Source of the DNA: Bacteroidetes bacterium GWF2_38_335
GTDB taxonomy: Bacteria > Bacteroidota > Bacteroidia > Bacteroidales > GWF2-38-335
Assembly (NCBI GenBank): GCA_001769535.1
Contig: MEOH01000024.1
Coordinates: 1 to 64,000 of the forward strand
DNA length: 64,000 nt
Direction of reading: 5' to 3'
Shown here: piece by piece, positions 34,949 to 44,973 of the stretch
Layout: each line of letters starts with the position of its first letter
Numbering within the stretch: the stretch's first letter is position 1
Translations under genes and position numbers: made by a program
The notes under the pieces: generated by a model
Seen by the model: only the letters and a program-made list of their open reading frames with translations
What the model was told of the DNA's origin: nothing
Database searches by the model: none

Positions 34949-36883
34949 TTAATCAATTTCCTCTATTTCAAGGATTTCCTCAGCAGGGTTTTCAAGATTT
35001 TCGGGTACTTTATCAAGGTCTTCTATAACCGGAATTGTTCCGTCGTCTTCTTTTTTTGCTTTCTTTTCAAGTTCAGTTGCTTTTGTAAACCCCGACCAAA
35101 TAAAAATATCCGGTTTCTTTTTTGGTCTGTGCTGATCGAGCCAGATAAAACCGGGAAGTCTTAATTTTTCTGCCGGCTCATAGTTTAACGGTGTTACTTT
35201 CCCGTCACTGGCAGGTTTGAAATGGATTTTATCCACTTCTCCTTCTTTCATGTAAATGATCATTTGGCTGCATTCAACGTTATTGACACCAAGCAATTGG
35301 TCGTCATAAGTGGAATCGGGGTTTTCGCCATCATCTTTAATAAAATACAATGCCCGGCTGTTTCCATCCACATTTATGCGTGTTATCTCCCTGTCCTTAA
35401 CAAAGGCAAGCATGTATTTCCCTTTGATCTGATTATATCTTGAAGAATCTTCATCCACAATGATCATGGCATCCTCGCGCATGTAAACTTTTTCAAGCTC
35501 ATTATTTTTCGTGTGCATTTCTATGAACTTTCCCGTCAACTGATTTTTCTCTGACCAAAGCACCGGTTCATGGTACAACTGCATAACCGAATCGCGTGTT
35601 GAATATACAAGCGAATCACATTTTCCCTGAAAATCAGATTTAAAAAGTTTACACCTGTAATGTCCTCTGACAAGTTTAAATTCCATTACCGAATCTACGA
35701 ATTGATAATAATCTGTTCGCGGAGTAAAATTTATTATTGTGTCGGATGGAATGCGCACAATACTGTCGTTCAAAGCTGTGGTATCACTGAAGACAAAGAC
35801 TGTATCGGGAATTTGCAGGTAAACAGTGTCTATTTTAATCAGTAGGGTATCTTTGGAAACAGGGTCGATTTTCCAGGGTTTGAAATTGAGCGAATCCTTA
35901 ATAATCAAAGGGATTCTCATGTTTTTCACTGTATCGGAAAAGGTGTGCATTCTGAGTGTATCTGAGTGCAGATACATTGAATCTTTATCCATGATGTGCG
36001 TAAAAACCGCATTGCCGGTAAACAGCGATTTTTCGGGCGATTGAAAGTAAATCCCGTAATCTCCGCCCAGGATGATCTTTTCAGTGGTATCCACCAGGGT
36101 TACATTTCTAAAAGCCTCACCATAACCCTTACCCCGATCGTAGTATAAACTATCTCCCCGCAAGGTCTGTGATTTGTTTTCCAGAAAAGCATTTTGACTG
36201 AATTGAGAAATGTCCTTTTTTGTGTCGTACCAGCCGTTTTCGCAATAAATATATCCCGAGTCGCTGAAAATTTCTGTGGGACCAAAAAAGTATGCGATTT
36301 CTGAGGGTGTGTGATACTTTAATGTATCGCAATACATTGTGTATTTGGGATTAATAAGAACAACACTGTCTTTAAAAAACAGCAGTTTATCATTGGCGTA
36401 ATAGTATCCGATTTTGCTTGAAAGGTCGTTGTTGTTATTTACTATTCGTGCGGTATAATTATAATAACCGATATTAAGGTTGCGGTCATAATCAAGTGAA
36501 TCGGTAAGCAGCGTAATTTCATTATCTGCAAGTCTCACCTTATTTCTGATTTTCGCCATTTTTGTTTCGCCGTCATATTTCAGGAATTTTCCTGACAGAC
36601 TAAGGGTATCACCCTGCTTAATAAAAACTTTACCAAATGCATCAAGTGCATTTTTGTCTTTATAGAAATAGGCACTGTCGCAGTACATCAATGCCTGGTC
36701 GTGTTTAAAAATGACATTACCTTTTAATTTCTGGAATTCGCCTTCTTTTTTGGAATATTCAAGGGAATTTGCATTAAGGATTTCGATTTTTGTTGTATCC
36801 TTTTCGGTCTTTTCTTCCTGAGAAAAGGAAAAAAGAGACAGAAAGGCAAAAGCCAGTAATATGTAGTTTTTTACGGGGGGCAT
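34949..36883 (-). CDS. OstA/LptA-like periplasmic protein
   Basis: A 644-residue exported protein (signal LLAFAFLSLFSFSQ). The N-terminal third repeats the LptA/OstA beta-jellyroll units (LKGNVIFKHDQALMYCDSAYFY, LDAFGKVFIKQGDTLSLSGK). The remainder is long and ends in an acidic tail. Bacteroidota OstA-like proteins of this size are thought to take part in LPS transport to the outer membrane. It starts 4 bp after the stop of moxR. Confidence 0.8.
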   Translation of the reverse strand: MPPVKNYILLAFAFLSLFSFSQEEKTEKDTTKIEILNANSLEYSKKEGEFQKLKGNVIFKHDQALMYCDSAYFYKDKNALDAFGKVFIKQGDTLSLSGKFLKYDGETKMAKIRNKVRLADNEITLLTDSLDYDRNLNIGYYNYTARIVNNNNDLSSKIGYYYANDKLLFFKDSVVLINPKYTMYCDTLKYHTPSEIAYFFGPTEIFSDSGYIYCENGWYDTKKDISQFSQNAFLENKSQTLRGDSLYYDRGKGYGEAFRNVTLVDTTEKIILGGDYGIYFQSPEKSLFTGNAVFTHIMDKDSMYLHSDTLRMHTFSDTVKNMRIPLIIKDSLNFKPWKIDPVSKDTLLIKIDTVYLQIPDTVFVFSDTTALNDSIVRIPSDTIINFTPRTDYYQFVDSVMEFKLVRGHYRCKLFKSDFQGKCDSLVYSTRDSVMQLYHEPVLWSEKNQLTGKFIEMHTKNNELEKVYMREDAMIIVDEDSSRYNQIKGKYMLAFVKDREITRINVDGNSRALYFIKDDGENPDSTYDDQLLGVNNVECSQMIIYMKEGEVDKIHFKPASDGKVTPLNYEPAEKLRLPGFIWLDQHRPKKKPDIFIWSGFTKATELEKKAKKEDDGTIPVIEDLDKVPENLENPAEEILEIEEID

Positions 36884-36887
36884 TGCC

Positions 36888-37859
36888 CTAGATTTCTTTA
36901 ATCAATTGATCAACAATATTATCAACTGAGATGCCTTCGGCTTCAGCTTTATAGTTTTTCACCACCCTGTGTCGGATGATGGGTTTTGCAACCGCAATGA
37001 CATCTTCAATATCGGGAGAATATTTTCCCTGAAGCAAGGCGTGGGTTTTTGCCCCGATGATCAGATATTGCGAAGCCCTTGGTCCGGCGCCCCAGTTAAA
37101 AAACTCATTTACGATGGGTTTTGAGGATTTTAAATTGGGTCTTGTTGAGGTGGCCAGCGTTACCGCAAAATTCATCACATTATCATTTACAGGAATTCTT
37201 TTGATAAGTTCCTGGAAATATACGATTTGTTCTGCAGTCATAACCTTATTGAGGTTTGCCTTATAATCGGAGGTTGTTTGTTTAACGATTTTTATTTCTT
37301 CATCATAAGAAGGGTAGTCGAGCCAGATGCTGAACATGAACCGGTCGAGCTGTGCTTCGGGCAGTGGATAGGTACCTTCCTGTTCGATGGGGTTTTGTGT
37401 GGCCATCACAAAGAAAGGGCGTTCAAGGTCGAAATGTCTTCCGGCAGCAGTGACAGTTCTTTCCTGCATGGCTTCGAGGAGTGCTGATTGGGTTTTAGGC
37501 GGAGTACGGTTTATTTCGTCGGCCAGAATAAAGTTTGCAAACAGCGGGCCTTTAATAAATTTAAATTGTTTTGTCTCATCCAGAATTTCGGTTCCGATAA
37601 TATCTGAAGGCATGAGGTCAGGCGTAAACTGTATCCTGTTGAACCGCAACCCGAGCACATCGGCAATGGTTGTAACCAGAAGTGTTTTTGCCAACCCCGG
37701 CACCCCGATAAGCAGGCAATGGCCATTACTGAAGATGGAGATTACCACTTCCCTGATAATCTGATCCTGTCCAACGATTACTTTTCCGACTTCCTTAATC
37801 AGTTGTTCGTGAGCTACCCTGAGGGCATCTACAGCTTCTACATCGTTCCTGAAATTCAT
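36888..37859 (-). CDS. MoxR-family AAA+ ATPase
   Basis: A 323-residue MoxR: Walker A GVPGLAKT, Walker B FILADEINRTPPKTQSALLEAMQE, sensor VMATQNPIEQEGTYPLPEAQLDRF. MoxR ATPases act as chaperones for vWA/DUF58 partner proteins. The DUF58 gene that would normally follow is found 24 kb away; here moxR is instead paired with the OstA-like gene. Confidence 0.93.
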   Translation of the reverse strand: MNFRNDVEAVDALRVAHEQLIKEVGKVIVGQDQIIREVVISIFSNGHCLLIGVPGLAKTLLVTTIADVLGLRFNRIQFTPDLMPSDIIGTEILDETKQFKFIKGPLFANFILADEINRTPPKTQSALLEAMQERTVTAAGRHFDLERPFFVMATQNPIEQEGTYPLPEAQLDRFMFSIWLDYPSYDEEIKIVKQTTSDYKANLNKVMTAEQIVYFQELIKRIPVNDNVMNFAVTLATSTRPNLKSSKPIVNEFFNWGAGPRASQYLIIGAKTHALLQGKYSPDIEDVIAVAKPIIRHRVVKNYKAEAEGISVDNIVDQLIKEI

Positions 37860-37970
37860 TATTATGGTTTTTTAAAACAGACTACAAATATAGCTTTATA
37901 ATTTTTAACGTGAAACAGGTTTCATAACCATTAAAAACGCATTTATATATAGTTTGTTGTCGTATTGGAA

Positions 37971-37997
37971 AAAAAAAAGCCGCACTAAGCGGCTTTT
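37971..37997 (-). terminator. terminator of the TPR lipoprotein gene
   Basis: GCCGC-ACTAA-GCGGC hairpin flanked by an A-run and T6. It lies 24 bp beyond the stop of the - strand gene at 38021. Confidence 0.75.
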
Positions 37998-38020
37998 TTG
38001 AGATATAAAAAAACTTAAGG

Positions 38021-39745
38021 TTATTTTACAATACTTTTGAAAGTATCATCGCCGAAGAATTTAAAGAATTCCATGTCTTTCTTAGCTTTTTCGGCAAAAG
38101 AAGCATCTTTAGAAACGGCAGCTCTGAGGTTATTGAACATTACGTCTGAGTCACCTTTTCTTGCACCGGCAACAGCTTTCAGGTAATACATGATAGCCTG
38201 ATCGTTATTTTCTGCACAGTCAATTTTCTTAATGGCTTCGTCCTGTTTGCCATTCAGAACAAGAGCAAGAGCTCCGTTGAATGTACATTCTGAACCAAAG
38301 AATCCAACTGCAGCTTCGTAATTTGCTTTTTTAATGTTTACGATACCGAGGTTGTAATTAACTTCATTTCCGGCACCACTTGCAGATTTGAATTTGGTTT
38401 CAGCATCGGGTACATTGCCTTCCATCAGTGAAACAACACCAAGGTTGTTCTGGATAATAGTGTTCTTATCGTCAAGTTTTCTTGCTTCTTCGAAAGCACT
38501 TTTTGCATCACTTACTTTGTTCAGCATGATGTAAGCCATACCAACGTTGTTGTGACCTCTCCAATCGTTGCTGAATTTTTTAGCATAAAACTGATAGACT
38601 TTCAGTTTCCTGTTTGCATCTTTGGTTAAGGTTGCAGTGTAAAGAATTTCTTCAGCTTTCAGTGAATCAGGATTGGTATCAAATAACATGTTTAATTCTT
38701 CATCTGAATGACCAACGTGATCAATGTTAAGACCGATAACTGAACGTCTCTGTTGTGGCAGAACGTCTTTTTTCAGTTCGAGATAAACAGTAGCCAGTTT
38801 TTTCAGTTCTCTTTCTCTAACTTCAAGGTCAGAATGCATTTTAAGAACATTCAAAATCACATCTTTATCAGGTAATGTAGAAGCTTTCAAAGCTGCTTCG
38901 AAACCTGCCCAGTCTTCGTCAGTTGTTTTTGCACTAACAAATCCCTGTTCTTTTACTTTTTCTATTTTTTTGAAAAGGAAATTCAGAACAAATTCGTTTG
39001 CATTTTTTGCTCTTTTATCAGCCAACGGCTTGTTGATTTCGTCGATGTTTCCGTCCCATGATGCTTTACCATCAACGTTAACACCTTTAATAACGAGTCT
39101 TTCGTTTTTCTGTGATTCATCAATCAGACTTTTCAGGTTCTTAATGTCAGCGCCATTATTTTCGCCTGATTTTGGAGTTGACTGCTGGAGGTTGTAAGCG
39201 ATGTCGCCTTCAACAACTTCAGAAGTAATCCTCTGGAATTTGTCTTTTCCAACAATTGGTCTGGGGTCAATTTTAACGAGAGCAGGAGTAGCAATAACGC
39301 CTTTTCCAATAACCATGGGGTCAAAAGGAACAACTTTGCTTTTCTGTTTTCCAACAATTCTTACTTCCAGATCAGAAATTCTCATTCCGTCAACGAAAGG
39401 AATCTTATGGGTATATGAGAATCCGCCACCTTCTTTGTATTTAATTACGGTATTGTTTTCAGGAACTTTTTCTCCCTGTATTTTTACCATCTGGAATTGA
39501 CTTTCACCACCTTCATATTTCAGAACAGGAGTGAGTTCCAATGTGGCTTTTCTGCCGAAATATTTTACAGGATATTTTCCTGAAATGCTTAATGCAACAC
39601 TGTCAGCGTGCATTTCAAGTGGACTTGGTGAAACGGTGTACTGAACTTCACCGGCCTTTTTCTTCATTTTTTTTAATCCGCCGCAACCGGCCATAAAGAT
39701 CACTGCCAGTAAAATCGCCAAATAGTTAAGTTTAGTATTTCTCAT
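38021..39745 (-). CDS. TPR-containing lipoprotein
   Basis: A 574-residue protein with a lipobox (IFMAGC, Cys21) and basic mature N-terminus. The N-terminal half holds two beta-sandwich-like regions. The C-terminal half (about 360-560) is built of TPR-like helical pairs (AYIMLNKVSDAKSAFEEARKLDDKN, NNLGVVSLMEGNVPDAETKFKSA). Proteins of this kind are common in Bacteroidales. The role is unknown; an envelope scaffold is likely. It has its own terminator. Confidence 0.7.
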   Translation of the reverse strand: MRNTKLNYLAILLAVIFMAGCGGLKKMKKKAGEVQYTVSPSPLEMHADSVALSISGKYPVKYFGRKATLELTPVLKYEGGESQFQMVKIQGEKVPENNTVIKYKEGGGFSYTHKIPFVDGMRISDLEVRIVGKQKSKVVPFDPMVIGKGVIATPALVKIDPRPIVGKDKFQRITSEVVEGDIAYNLQQSTPKSGENNGADIKNLKSLIDESQKNERLVIKGVNVDGKASWDGNIDEINKPLADKRAKNANEFVLNFLFKKIEKVKEQGFVSAKTTDEDWAGFEAALKASTLPDKDVILNVLKMHSDLEVRERELKKLATVYLELKKDVLPQQRRSVIGLNIDHVGHSDEELNMLFDTNPDSLKAEEILYTATLTKDANRKLKVYQFYAKKFSNDWRGHNNVGMAYIMLNKVSDAKSAFEEARKLDDKNTIIQNNLGVVSLMEGNVPDAETKFKSASGAGNEVNYNLGIVNIKKANYEAAVGFFGSECTFNGALALVLNGKQDEAIKKIDCAENNDQAIMYYLKAVAGARKGDSDVMFNNLRAAVSKDASFAEKAKKDMEFFKFFGDDTFKSIVK

Positions 39746-39860
39746 AACTTCTTAAGTTTGTTATTATTTAGTTTTTTTAAAGCTACAAAATTAACAATGT
39801 TTTCAAAATTACAAAGGATATTTAAATTAAATTCACTTTTTTTATTTCTATTGAATTGAA

Positions 39861-40490
39861 TTACAATTCTAAACGGTTGATTCCGGCTTTCCAGTTTCTG
39901 TTAAAGATGGCATCTGTGAGTTTCAAATAGTCCTTGTTGTGCAAAACAAAATCAATGTTTTCAGTATTAATTACCAGAATTTTCATACCGGGTTCCTGCC
40001 TGAAATAAGAGAAATAGCTGTTTTGTATTTTTTCCAGATAATCTGCAGTTATCTGCTGCTCATAATTGCGGCCTCTCTTTTTTATGTTTTCCAACAGTTT
40101 TTCGGTCCCAAGATGCAGGTAAACAAAAAGATCCGGACGGGGTAAAGAGCTGTAGACAATGTCGAAAAGCTGTCTGTAAAGATTGTATTCATCATCAGCC
40201 AGAGTGTTGGCAGCAAAAATCAATGATTTCATAAAATAGTAATCTGATACAATCATAGAAGAAAAAAGATCAAGCGAGGCAAGCTCTTTTTTAAGCTGGT
40301 TATATCTTTCGGCAAGAAAGGATAATTCAAGCGGAAAAGAATATCTTGCCGGATCCTGATAAAATTTTGGCAAAAAGGGGTTGTCTGCAAATCTTTCAAG
40401 TACCAGTTTTGCCTTGTAATCATTTGCAATCCTTGTGGAAAGGGATGTTTTTCCCGCTCCAATATTCCCTTCTATTACCAGATAATTCAA
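39861..40490 (-). CDS. deoxynucleoside kinase
   Basis: A 209-residue kinase of the dNK/dGK-dAK family. P-loop GNIGAGKT at 8-15, ERFADNPFL in the substrate site, and a LID-type KRGRNYEQQI. It phosphorylates deoxynucleosides for salvage. It starts 9 bp downstream of the S9 peptidase stop. Confidence 0.88.
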   Translation of the reverse strand: MNYLVIEGNIGAGKTSLSTRIANDYKAKLVLERFADNPFLPKFYQDPARYSFPLELSFLAERYNQLKKELASLDLFSSMIVSDYYFMKSLIFAANTLADDEYNLYRQLFDIVYSSLPRPDLFVYLHLGTEKLLENIKKRGRNYEQQITADYLEKIQNSYFSYFRQEPGMKILVINTENIDFVLHNKDYLKLTDAIFNRNWKAGINRLEL

Positions 40491-40499
40491 TTTCTGTTT

Positions 40500-42656
40500 T
40501 TATTTGTATGGCGTAATTCCCATATTATAAAAAGTGAATGCCCAAACGTCAGCATTTTCTTCAATAAGCTTTGCCGTGGGTTTGCCCGATCCGTGTCCTG
40601 CCATCACATCAACCCTGATCATAACCGGATTGTCTCCTTTACATTTTTTCTGTAATTCAGCAATGTATTTAAATGAATGTGCCGGCACAACCCTGTCATC
40701 GTGATCGGCTGTGGTAACCAGAATTGCCGGATAATTTGTGTTTTCGGTTATATTGTGCAAAGGAGAATATTTGAAAATGTACTTAAATTCTTCTTCATTG
40801 TCAGAACTTCCGTAATCTCCAACCCAGTGCCAGCCAATGGTAAATTTCTGAAACCTGAGCATGTCCATAACTCCCACTGCGGGCAAAGCAACCTGAAATA
40901 AATCGGGGCGCTGGTTTACACAGGCGCCAACCAGCAATCCACCGTTTGACCCGCCTTTTATTGCGAGTTTTCGCGGATTGGTGTATTTTGATTTAATTAG
41001 ATATTCGGCTGCAGCAATAAAATCATCAAAAACGTTTTGTTTTCTTAGCTTGGTTCCGGCTTCATGCCAGTCTCTGCCATATTCTCCGCCACCGCGGATG
41101 TTGGCAAGTGCATAAACGCCTCCGTTTTCGAGCCAGATAATATTTGCAATACTGAATGACGGGGTGCGGCTCACATTAAATCCTCCGTAACCATAAAGCA
41201 ATGCCGGGTTTTCTCCATCTAGTTTCAATCCTTTTTTGTGAACAATAAACATGGGCACTTTTGTACCGTCCTTGCTTTCATAAAATACCTGGGTGGTTTC
41301 ATACTGTGAACCATCAAAATTGATTTCGGATTTGTAAAACTCTGTGGACTCATTTTTTGTGAAATCATATTTGTAAATTACAGATGGATAAGTAAATGAA
41401 TTAAAAGTGTAATAAGCAGTTTTGTCATCTTTTTTTCCGTTAAATCCGTCAATTGATCCTAATGCCGGAAGTTTTATTTCCCTTTCAAAAATTCCATTGT
41501 AATTATACATATACATTACGTTGTGGGCATCTTTCATATAAACTGCGATCAGTTTTCCGCCGGCAAAAGTGACAGATTGCAGTACATCCTCAGTTTCAGG
41601 GAGTACAACTTCCCAGCTTTGTGGCCTGATATCGCGCGTATTTATTTTTATCAGTTTGTAACGGGGAGCTTCAAAGTTTGTCAGTATGTAAAGATCTTTG
41701 TCAATATTTCCAACAAGTGAAAATTCAAAGTCGTATCCAAGATTCAGACTGATCAAACGGGAATCCTCCTGGGTAAGATCTTTGAAATATAGTACATTTC
41801 CCTGTGAGGCTTCTGATTCATACATCATAAGAAATTTCTCATCATCAGTAACTGAGGCATTAAAATTTCGTTTGGGATTTTCTTTATCTCTGTGAACAAG
41901 TACATCTTCTTCCTGTTTAGTTCCTAGTTTGTGATAATACAGCTTGTGAAATTCATTGCTTTTTGAAAGAGCCTTTCCTTCCTCGGGAGCATCATATCGA
42001 CTGTAATAAAAACCATCTTTGTACCATGAAATACCTGAAAATTTGATCCATTTCAAATGATCTTCAAGGATTTTTCCTGTCTGAATCTCCAAAACAAAAA
42101 TTTCATTCCAGTCTGATCCTCCTTTAGAAATAGCATAGGCCATGTATTTGCCATCTTTCGAAAAATCAAGGTTTCCAAGTGATGATGTGCCTTCAGTTGA
42201 CATGGTGTTTGGATCGAGAAGGATTTTTCCTTCCTTTTCGGGATCATCAGTCATGTACAGCACAGATTGGTTTTGCAGTCCGTCGTTTTTATAATAAAAA
42301 TAGCGGGAGCCTTCCTTAAAAGGAGCGCTTCTCCGGGGGTAATCCCAGATTTCGGTAAGGCGGCTTTTTATTTTTTCCCTGAAGGGGATCTTTTCTAGAT
42401 ATCCGAATGTAAATTCGTTTTGCTTTTTCACCCATTCGGCTGTTTCTTTGGAGTTGTCGTCTTCAAGCCATCTGTATGGATCGGGGACAGCTGTTCCGAA
42501 ATACACATCGACACTGTCAACGGTAGTGGTTTCTGGGTATTTGTACTTGCTTTTCATTTCAGGTTTAATTGTGCAGGCAAAAATGATTGCCGTTAAAATC
42601 ATTATGACAGATTTAATCATGATGGATTTTTTTAAAAAATTAGTTACAGTTTTCAT
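40500..42656 (-). CDS. prolyl oligopeptidase family serine peptidase (S9A), lipoprotein
   Basis: A 718-residue prolyl-endopeptidase-type enzyme. An N-terminal seven-bladed propeller precedes the alpha/beta-hydrolase domain with Ser in GGSNGGLLVGA, Asp in TADHDDRVVP and His in MAGHGSGKPTAK. The N-terminus has a lipobox-like IIFAC; the internal Met13 (MIKSVIMILTAIIFAC) is the better start for a lipoprotein signal. It would cleave short proline-containing peptides in the periplasm. Confidence 0.92.
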   Translation of the reverse strand: MKTVTNFLKKSIMIKSVIMILTAIIFACTIKPEMKSKYKYPETTTVDSVDVYFGTAVPDPYRWLEDDNSKETAEWVKKQNEFTFGYLEKIPFREKIKSRLTEIWDYPRRSAPFKEGSRYFYYKNDGLQNQSVLYMTDDPEKEGKILLDPNTMSTEGTSSLGNLDFSKDGKYMAYAISKGGSDWNEIFVLEIQTGKILEDHLKWIKFSGISWYKDGFYYSRYDAPEEGKALSKSNEFHKLYYHKLGTKQEEDVLVHRDKENPKRNFNASVTDDEKFLMMYESEASQGNVLYFKDLTQEDSRLISLNLGYDFEFSLVGNIDKDLYILTNFEAPRYKLIKINTRDIRPQSWEVVLPETEDVLQSVTFAGGKLIAVYMKDAHNVMYMYNYNGIFEREIKLPALGSIDGFNGKKDDKTAYYTFNSFTYPSVIYKYDFTKNESTEFYKSEINFDGSQYETTQVFYESKDGTKVPMFIVHKKGLKLDGENPALLYGYGGFNVSRTPSFSIANIIWLENGGVYALANIRGGGEYGRDWHEAGTKLRKQNVFDDFIAAAEYLIKSKYTNPRKLAIKGGSNGGLLVGACVNQRPDLFQVALPAVGVMDMLRFQKFTIGWHWVGDYGSSDNEEEFKYIFKYSPLHNITENTNYPAILVTTADHDDRVVPAHSFKYIAELQKKCKGDNPVMIRVDVMAGHGSGKPTAKLIEENADVWAFTFYNMGITPYK

Positions 42657-42744
42657 GAGTCAGGTGCAAATTTATTAAGTCCTTGCTATTTAACAAAGAC
42701 TTTGGCTTATTTTTGGTATTATTATCTGCTGATAATTCTTTTTT

Positions 42745-42775
42745 TTGACTTTTTTTTAAAAGATTCTTATCTTTG
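42745..42775 (+). promoter_or_regulatory. promoter of the S46 gene
   Basis: TTG (42745-42747) and TATCTTTG (42768-42775) are spaced by 20 nt, as in Bacteroidota promoters. The start codon at 42790 lies 14 bp further. Confidence 0.65.
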
Positions 42776-42789
42776 AAATTGCATTACTT

Positions 42790-44952
42790 ATGAGAAACTA
42801 TATGAAAACTAGGATATTTCTGTTGATATTATTATATCTGGCTACTTCATTTAATATTTATGCCGATGAAGGAATGTGGCTTTTTTCTTCATTGACAAAA
42901 CAATATAATAAAATGAAGGAAATGGGACTCAGATTATCTGAAGAGGATATTTACAATGAGTCAAAACATTCACTGACAAATGCAGTGGTGAAATTCGGGG
43001 ATAACGGAACGGCAGTGTTTATATCTGAAAACGGATTGCTGCTCACTTCATATTATAATTCGTATGCCTATATACAAAGACTTGGAACACTTACAAATAA
43101 TTATGTTTCTGATGGTTTTTGGGCAGAAAACAATCAAACCGAGCTCAGGGTTAACGGATTATCTGTGAAGGTATTGATTAAAACTGTTAATGTGACCAAT
43201 GCTTTTATTCCGGTTTTGAATGACGAAATGACTGAAGGGGAAAGACAGGAAAAAATTTCAAGAATTACCGCCGAACTGGTTAAGAAAGAGAAAACAAAAC
43301 CTTTCTATGATGCCGAAGTGAAATCTTTTTATAATGAAAACATGTTTTGCCTCTTTGTTTATGAAGTTTATGAGGATGTCAGACTGGTGGGTGTTCCCCC
43401 CGTTTTTATAGGTAATTTCGGCGGAGATAGTGATAACTGGACCTGGCCCAGACATTCAGGTAATTTTGCGCTTTTCAGGGTTTATGGTAAACCCAATGGG
43501 GAACCTTCTGTCTTTTCCCTTTCGAACATTCCGGTTAAGCCACATAAATCTGTTCCCGTTTCAGGAAAAGAAGTGAAGGAAAATGAATTTTGTTTTACTG
43601 CCGGGTTCCCTGCATCTTCTAAAAGGAATATTTCCAGACATGGTCTGCGCCCTCAAATTCAGGGAACTTTTGCGGCTATTGTAAAACTGAAATCCGGCAT
43701 ACATAATATTCTTAGTGAAAAAATAAATAATGACAGAAATATTTATTTTAAATATGAGCCAAAGTTCACAAGTAACAATAACCTATTGAAATACTACAGG
43801 ATTCTTGCTGAAAAACTTGGGAAAAGCAAAATTCTGGAATCGAAGCAGGACGAGGAGGATAAGTTCAGGGTATGGGCAGCACGCGACGATCAGAATACCA
43901 GAAAATATGAACAAAGCCTGAGTAAAATAATGCAGTTTAATAAGGATCTTGAGGAGTACCATCTTTTTAAGGTTTATTCCGGGGAATTCCTGAAATCGGG
44001 ACCAGCCGCAGTTGCGCTTGCTTATGAATTCATCCCGCTTTATAAGGAGTTGGGTAATACAACAGGCACATTTAAAAAGGATTCTGTTATTAATTCATTA
44101 AAAGAGAAAACAACCGGATATGCTACAATTTTTGATGAAAGTACTGATAAGGCTTTGTTTATTTTTCTCATAAAAAACTTTTATGAAGATATTAAACCAT
44201 TGAATCATCCGGCCGCTTTCAATGAAATTAGTAAAAAATTCAAAAATGATTACACTAAATACACCAATCAGGTGTATTTGAAAAGTATTTTCAGCGACCT
44301 TGCCGCTTTGGATAAATTTCTTGCGGCGCCCAGTGCTGAAGTGCTTGATAATGATCCGATTTTCAAACTTGTTTTTTCAATTTACGGAAGTCTCAATAAA
44401 TTGGAACTTTCCAAGCATGATGCACTGATAAATCTCGGACGCGAAAACAGAATTTATCAAAAGGGAATTCTGGAAATGAAAAACAAAGATGACCAATATC
44501 CTGAGGCCAATTCATCTCTTCGCTTTTCTTATGGCAAAGTGAAGGGCTATAGCCCCGGAAATGCCGTGAAACTTGGATATGTTGCCAGATTAAGCGGAAT
44601 GCTTCAGAAATACGATGATTCCGTTCTCGATTATTTCCTGCCCGAAAAGTATGTTGAGACTTATAAAAAAGGTTTGTTCAGCGATAAAACATTCAATCAG
44701 GAAAATATCCCGGTTTGTTTTATAACCGATAATGATGTGCTGACCGGCAATTCGGGAAGTCCGGTTATCAATGGTCATGGCGAGCTAACCGGAATAATTT
44801 TTGACACCAATGAGGATGGTATTCTTGGAGAATATATTTATCTCCCTGAAAAGCAAAGAGCTATTGCTGTTAGCACCCGGTTTATTCTTTTAATTATTGA
44901 GAAATATTCCAATGCCGGATATTTGATAAAGGAGATGAATGTGGTGAAATAA
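42790..44952 (+). CDS. S46 family peptidase homolog (DPP7/DPP11-like) lacking the catalytic His
   Basis: A 720-residue exported protein (signal about 1-25) with the full S46 layout: DEGMW at the mature start, GGDSDNWTWPRHSGNFALFRVY with the catalytic-type Asp (213/215), and TGNSGSPVING with Ser655. The canonical LTNHHC motif reads LTSYYN (85-90), with Tyr88 and Tyr89 in place of both histidines. The S1-pocket stretch FDGNWE is FDTNED. It is therefore probably not an active dipeptidyl peptidase and may bind peptides instead. A standard -33/-7 promoter precedes it. Confidence 0.85.
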   Translation: MRNYMKTRIFLLILLYLATSFNIYADEGMWLFSSLTKQYNKMKEMGLRLSEEDIYNESKHSLTNAVVKFGDNGTAVFISENGLLLTSYYNSYAYIQRLGTLTNNYVSDGFWAENNQTELRVNGLSVKVLIKTVNVTNAFIPVLNDEMTEGERQEKISRITAELVKKEKTKPFYDAEVKSFYNENMFCLFVYEVYEDVRLVGVPPVFIGNFGGDSDNWTWPRHSGNFALFRVYGKPNGEPSVFSLSNIPVKPHKSVPVSGKEVKENEFCFTAGFPASSKRNISRHGLRPQIQGTFAAIVKLKSGIHNILSEKINNDRNIYFKYEPKFTSNNNLLKYYRILAEKLGKSKILESKQDEEDKFRVWAARDDQNTRKYEQSLSKIMQFNKDLEEYHLFKVYSGEFLKSGPAAVALAYEFIPLYKELGNTTGTFKKDSVINSLKEKTTGYATIFDESTDKALFIFLIKNFYEDIKPLNHPAAFNEISKKFKNDYTKYTNQVYLKSIFSDLAALDKFLAAPSAEVLDNDPIFKLVFSIYGSLNKLELSKHDALINLGRENRIYQKGILEMKNKDDQYPEANSSLRFSYGKVKGYSPGNAVKLGYVARLSGMLQKYDDSVLDYFLPEKYVETYKKGLFSDKTFNQENIPVCFITDNDVLTGNSGSPVINGHGELTGIIFDTNEDGILGEYIYLPEKQRAIAVSTRFILLIIEKYSNAGYLIKEMNVVK

Positions 44953-44973
44953 TTGCCTGTTGTTTGCTTAAAC

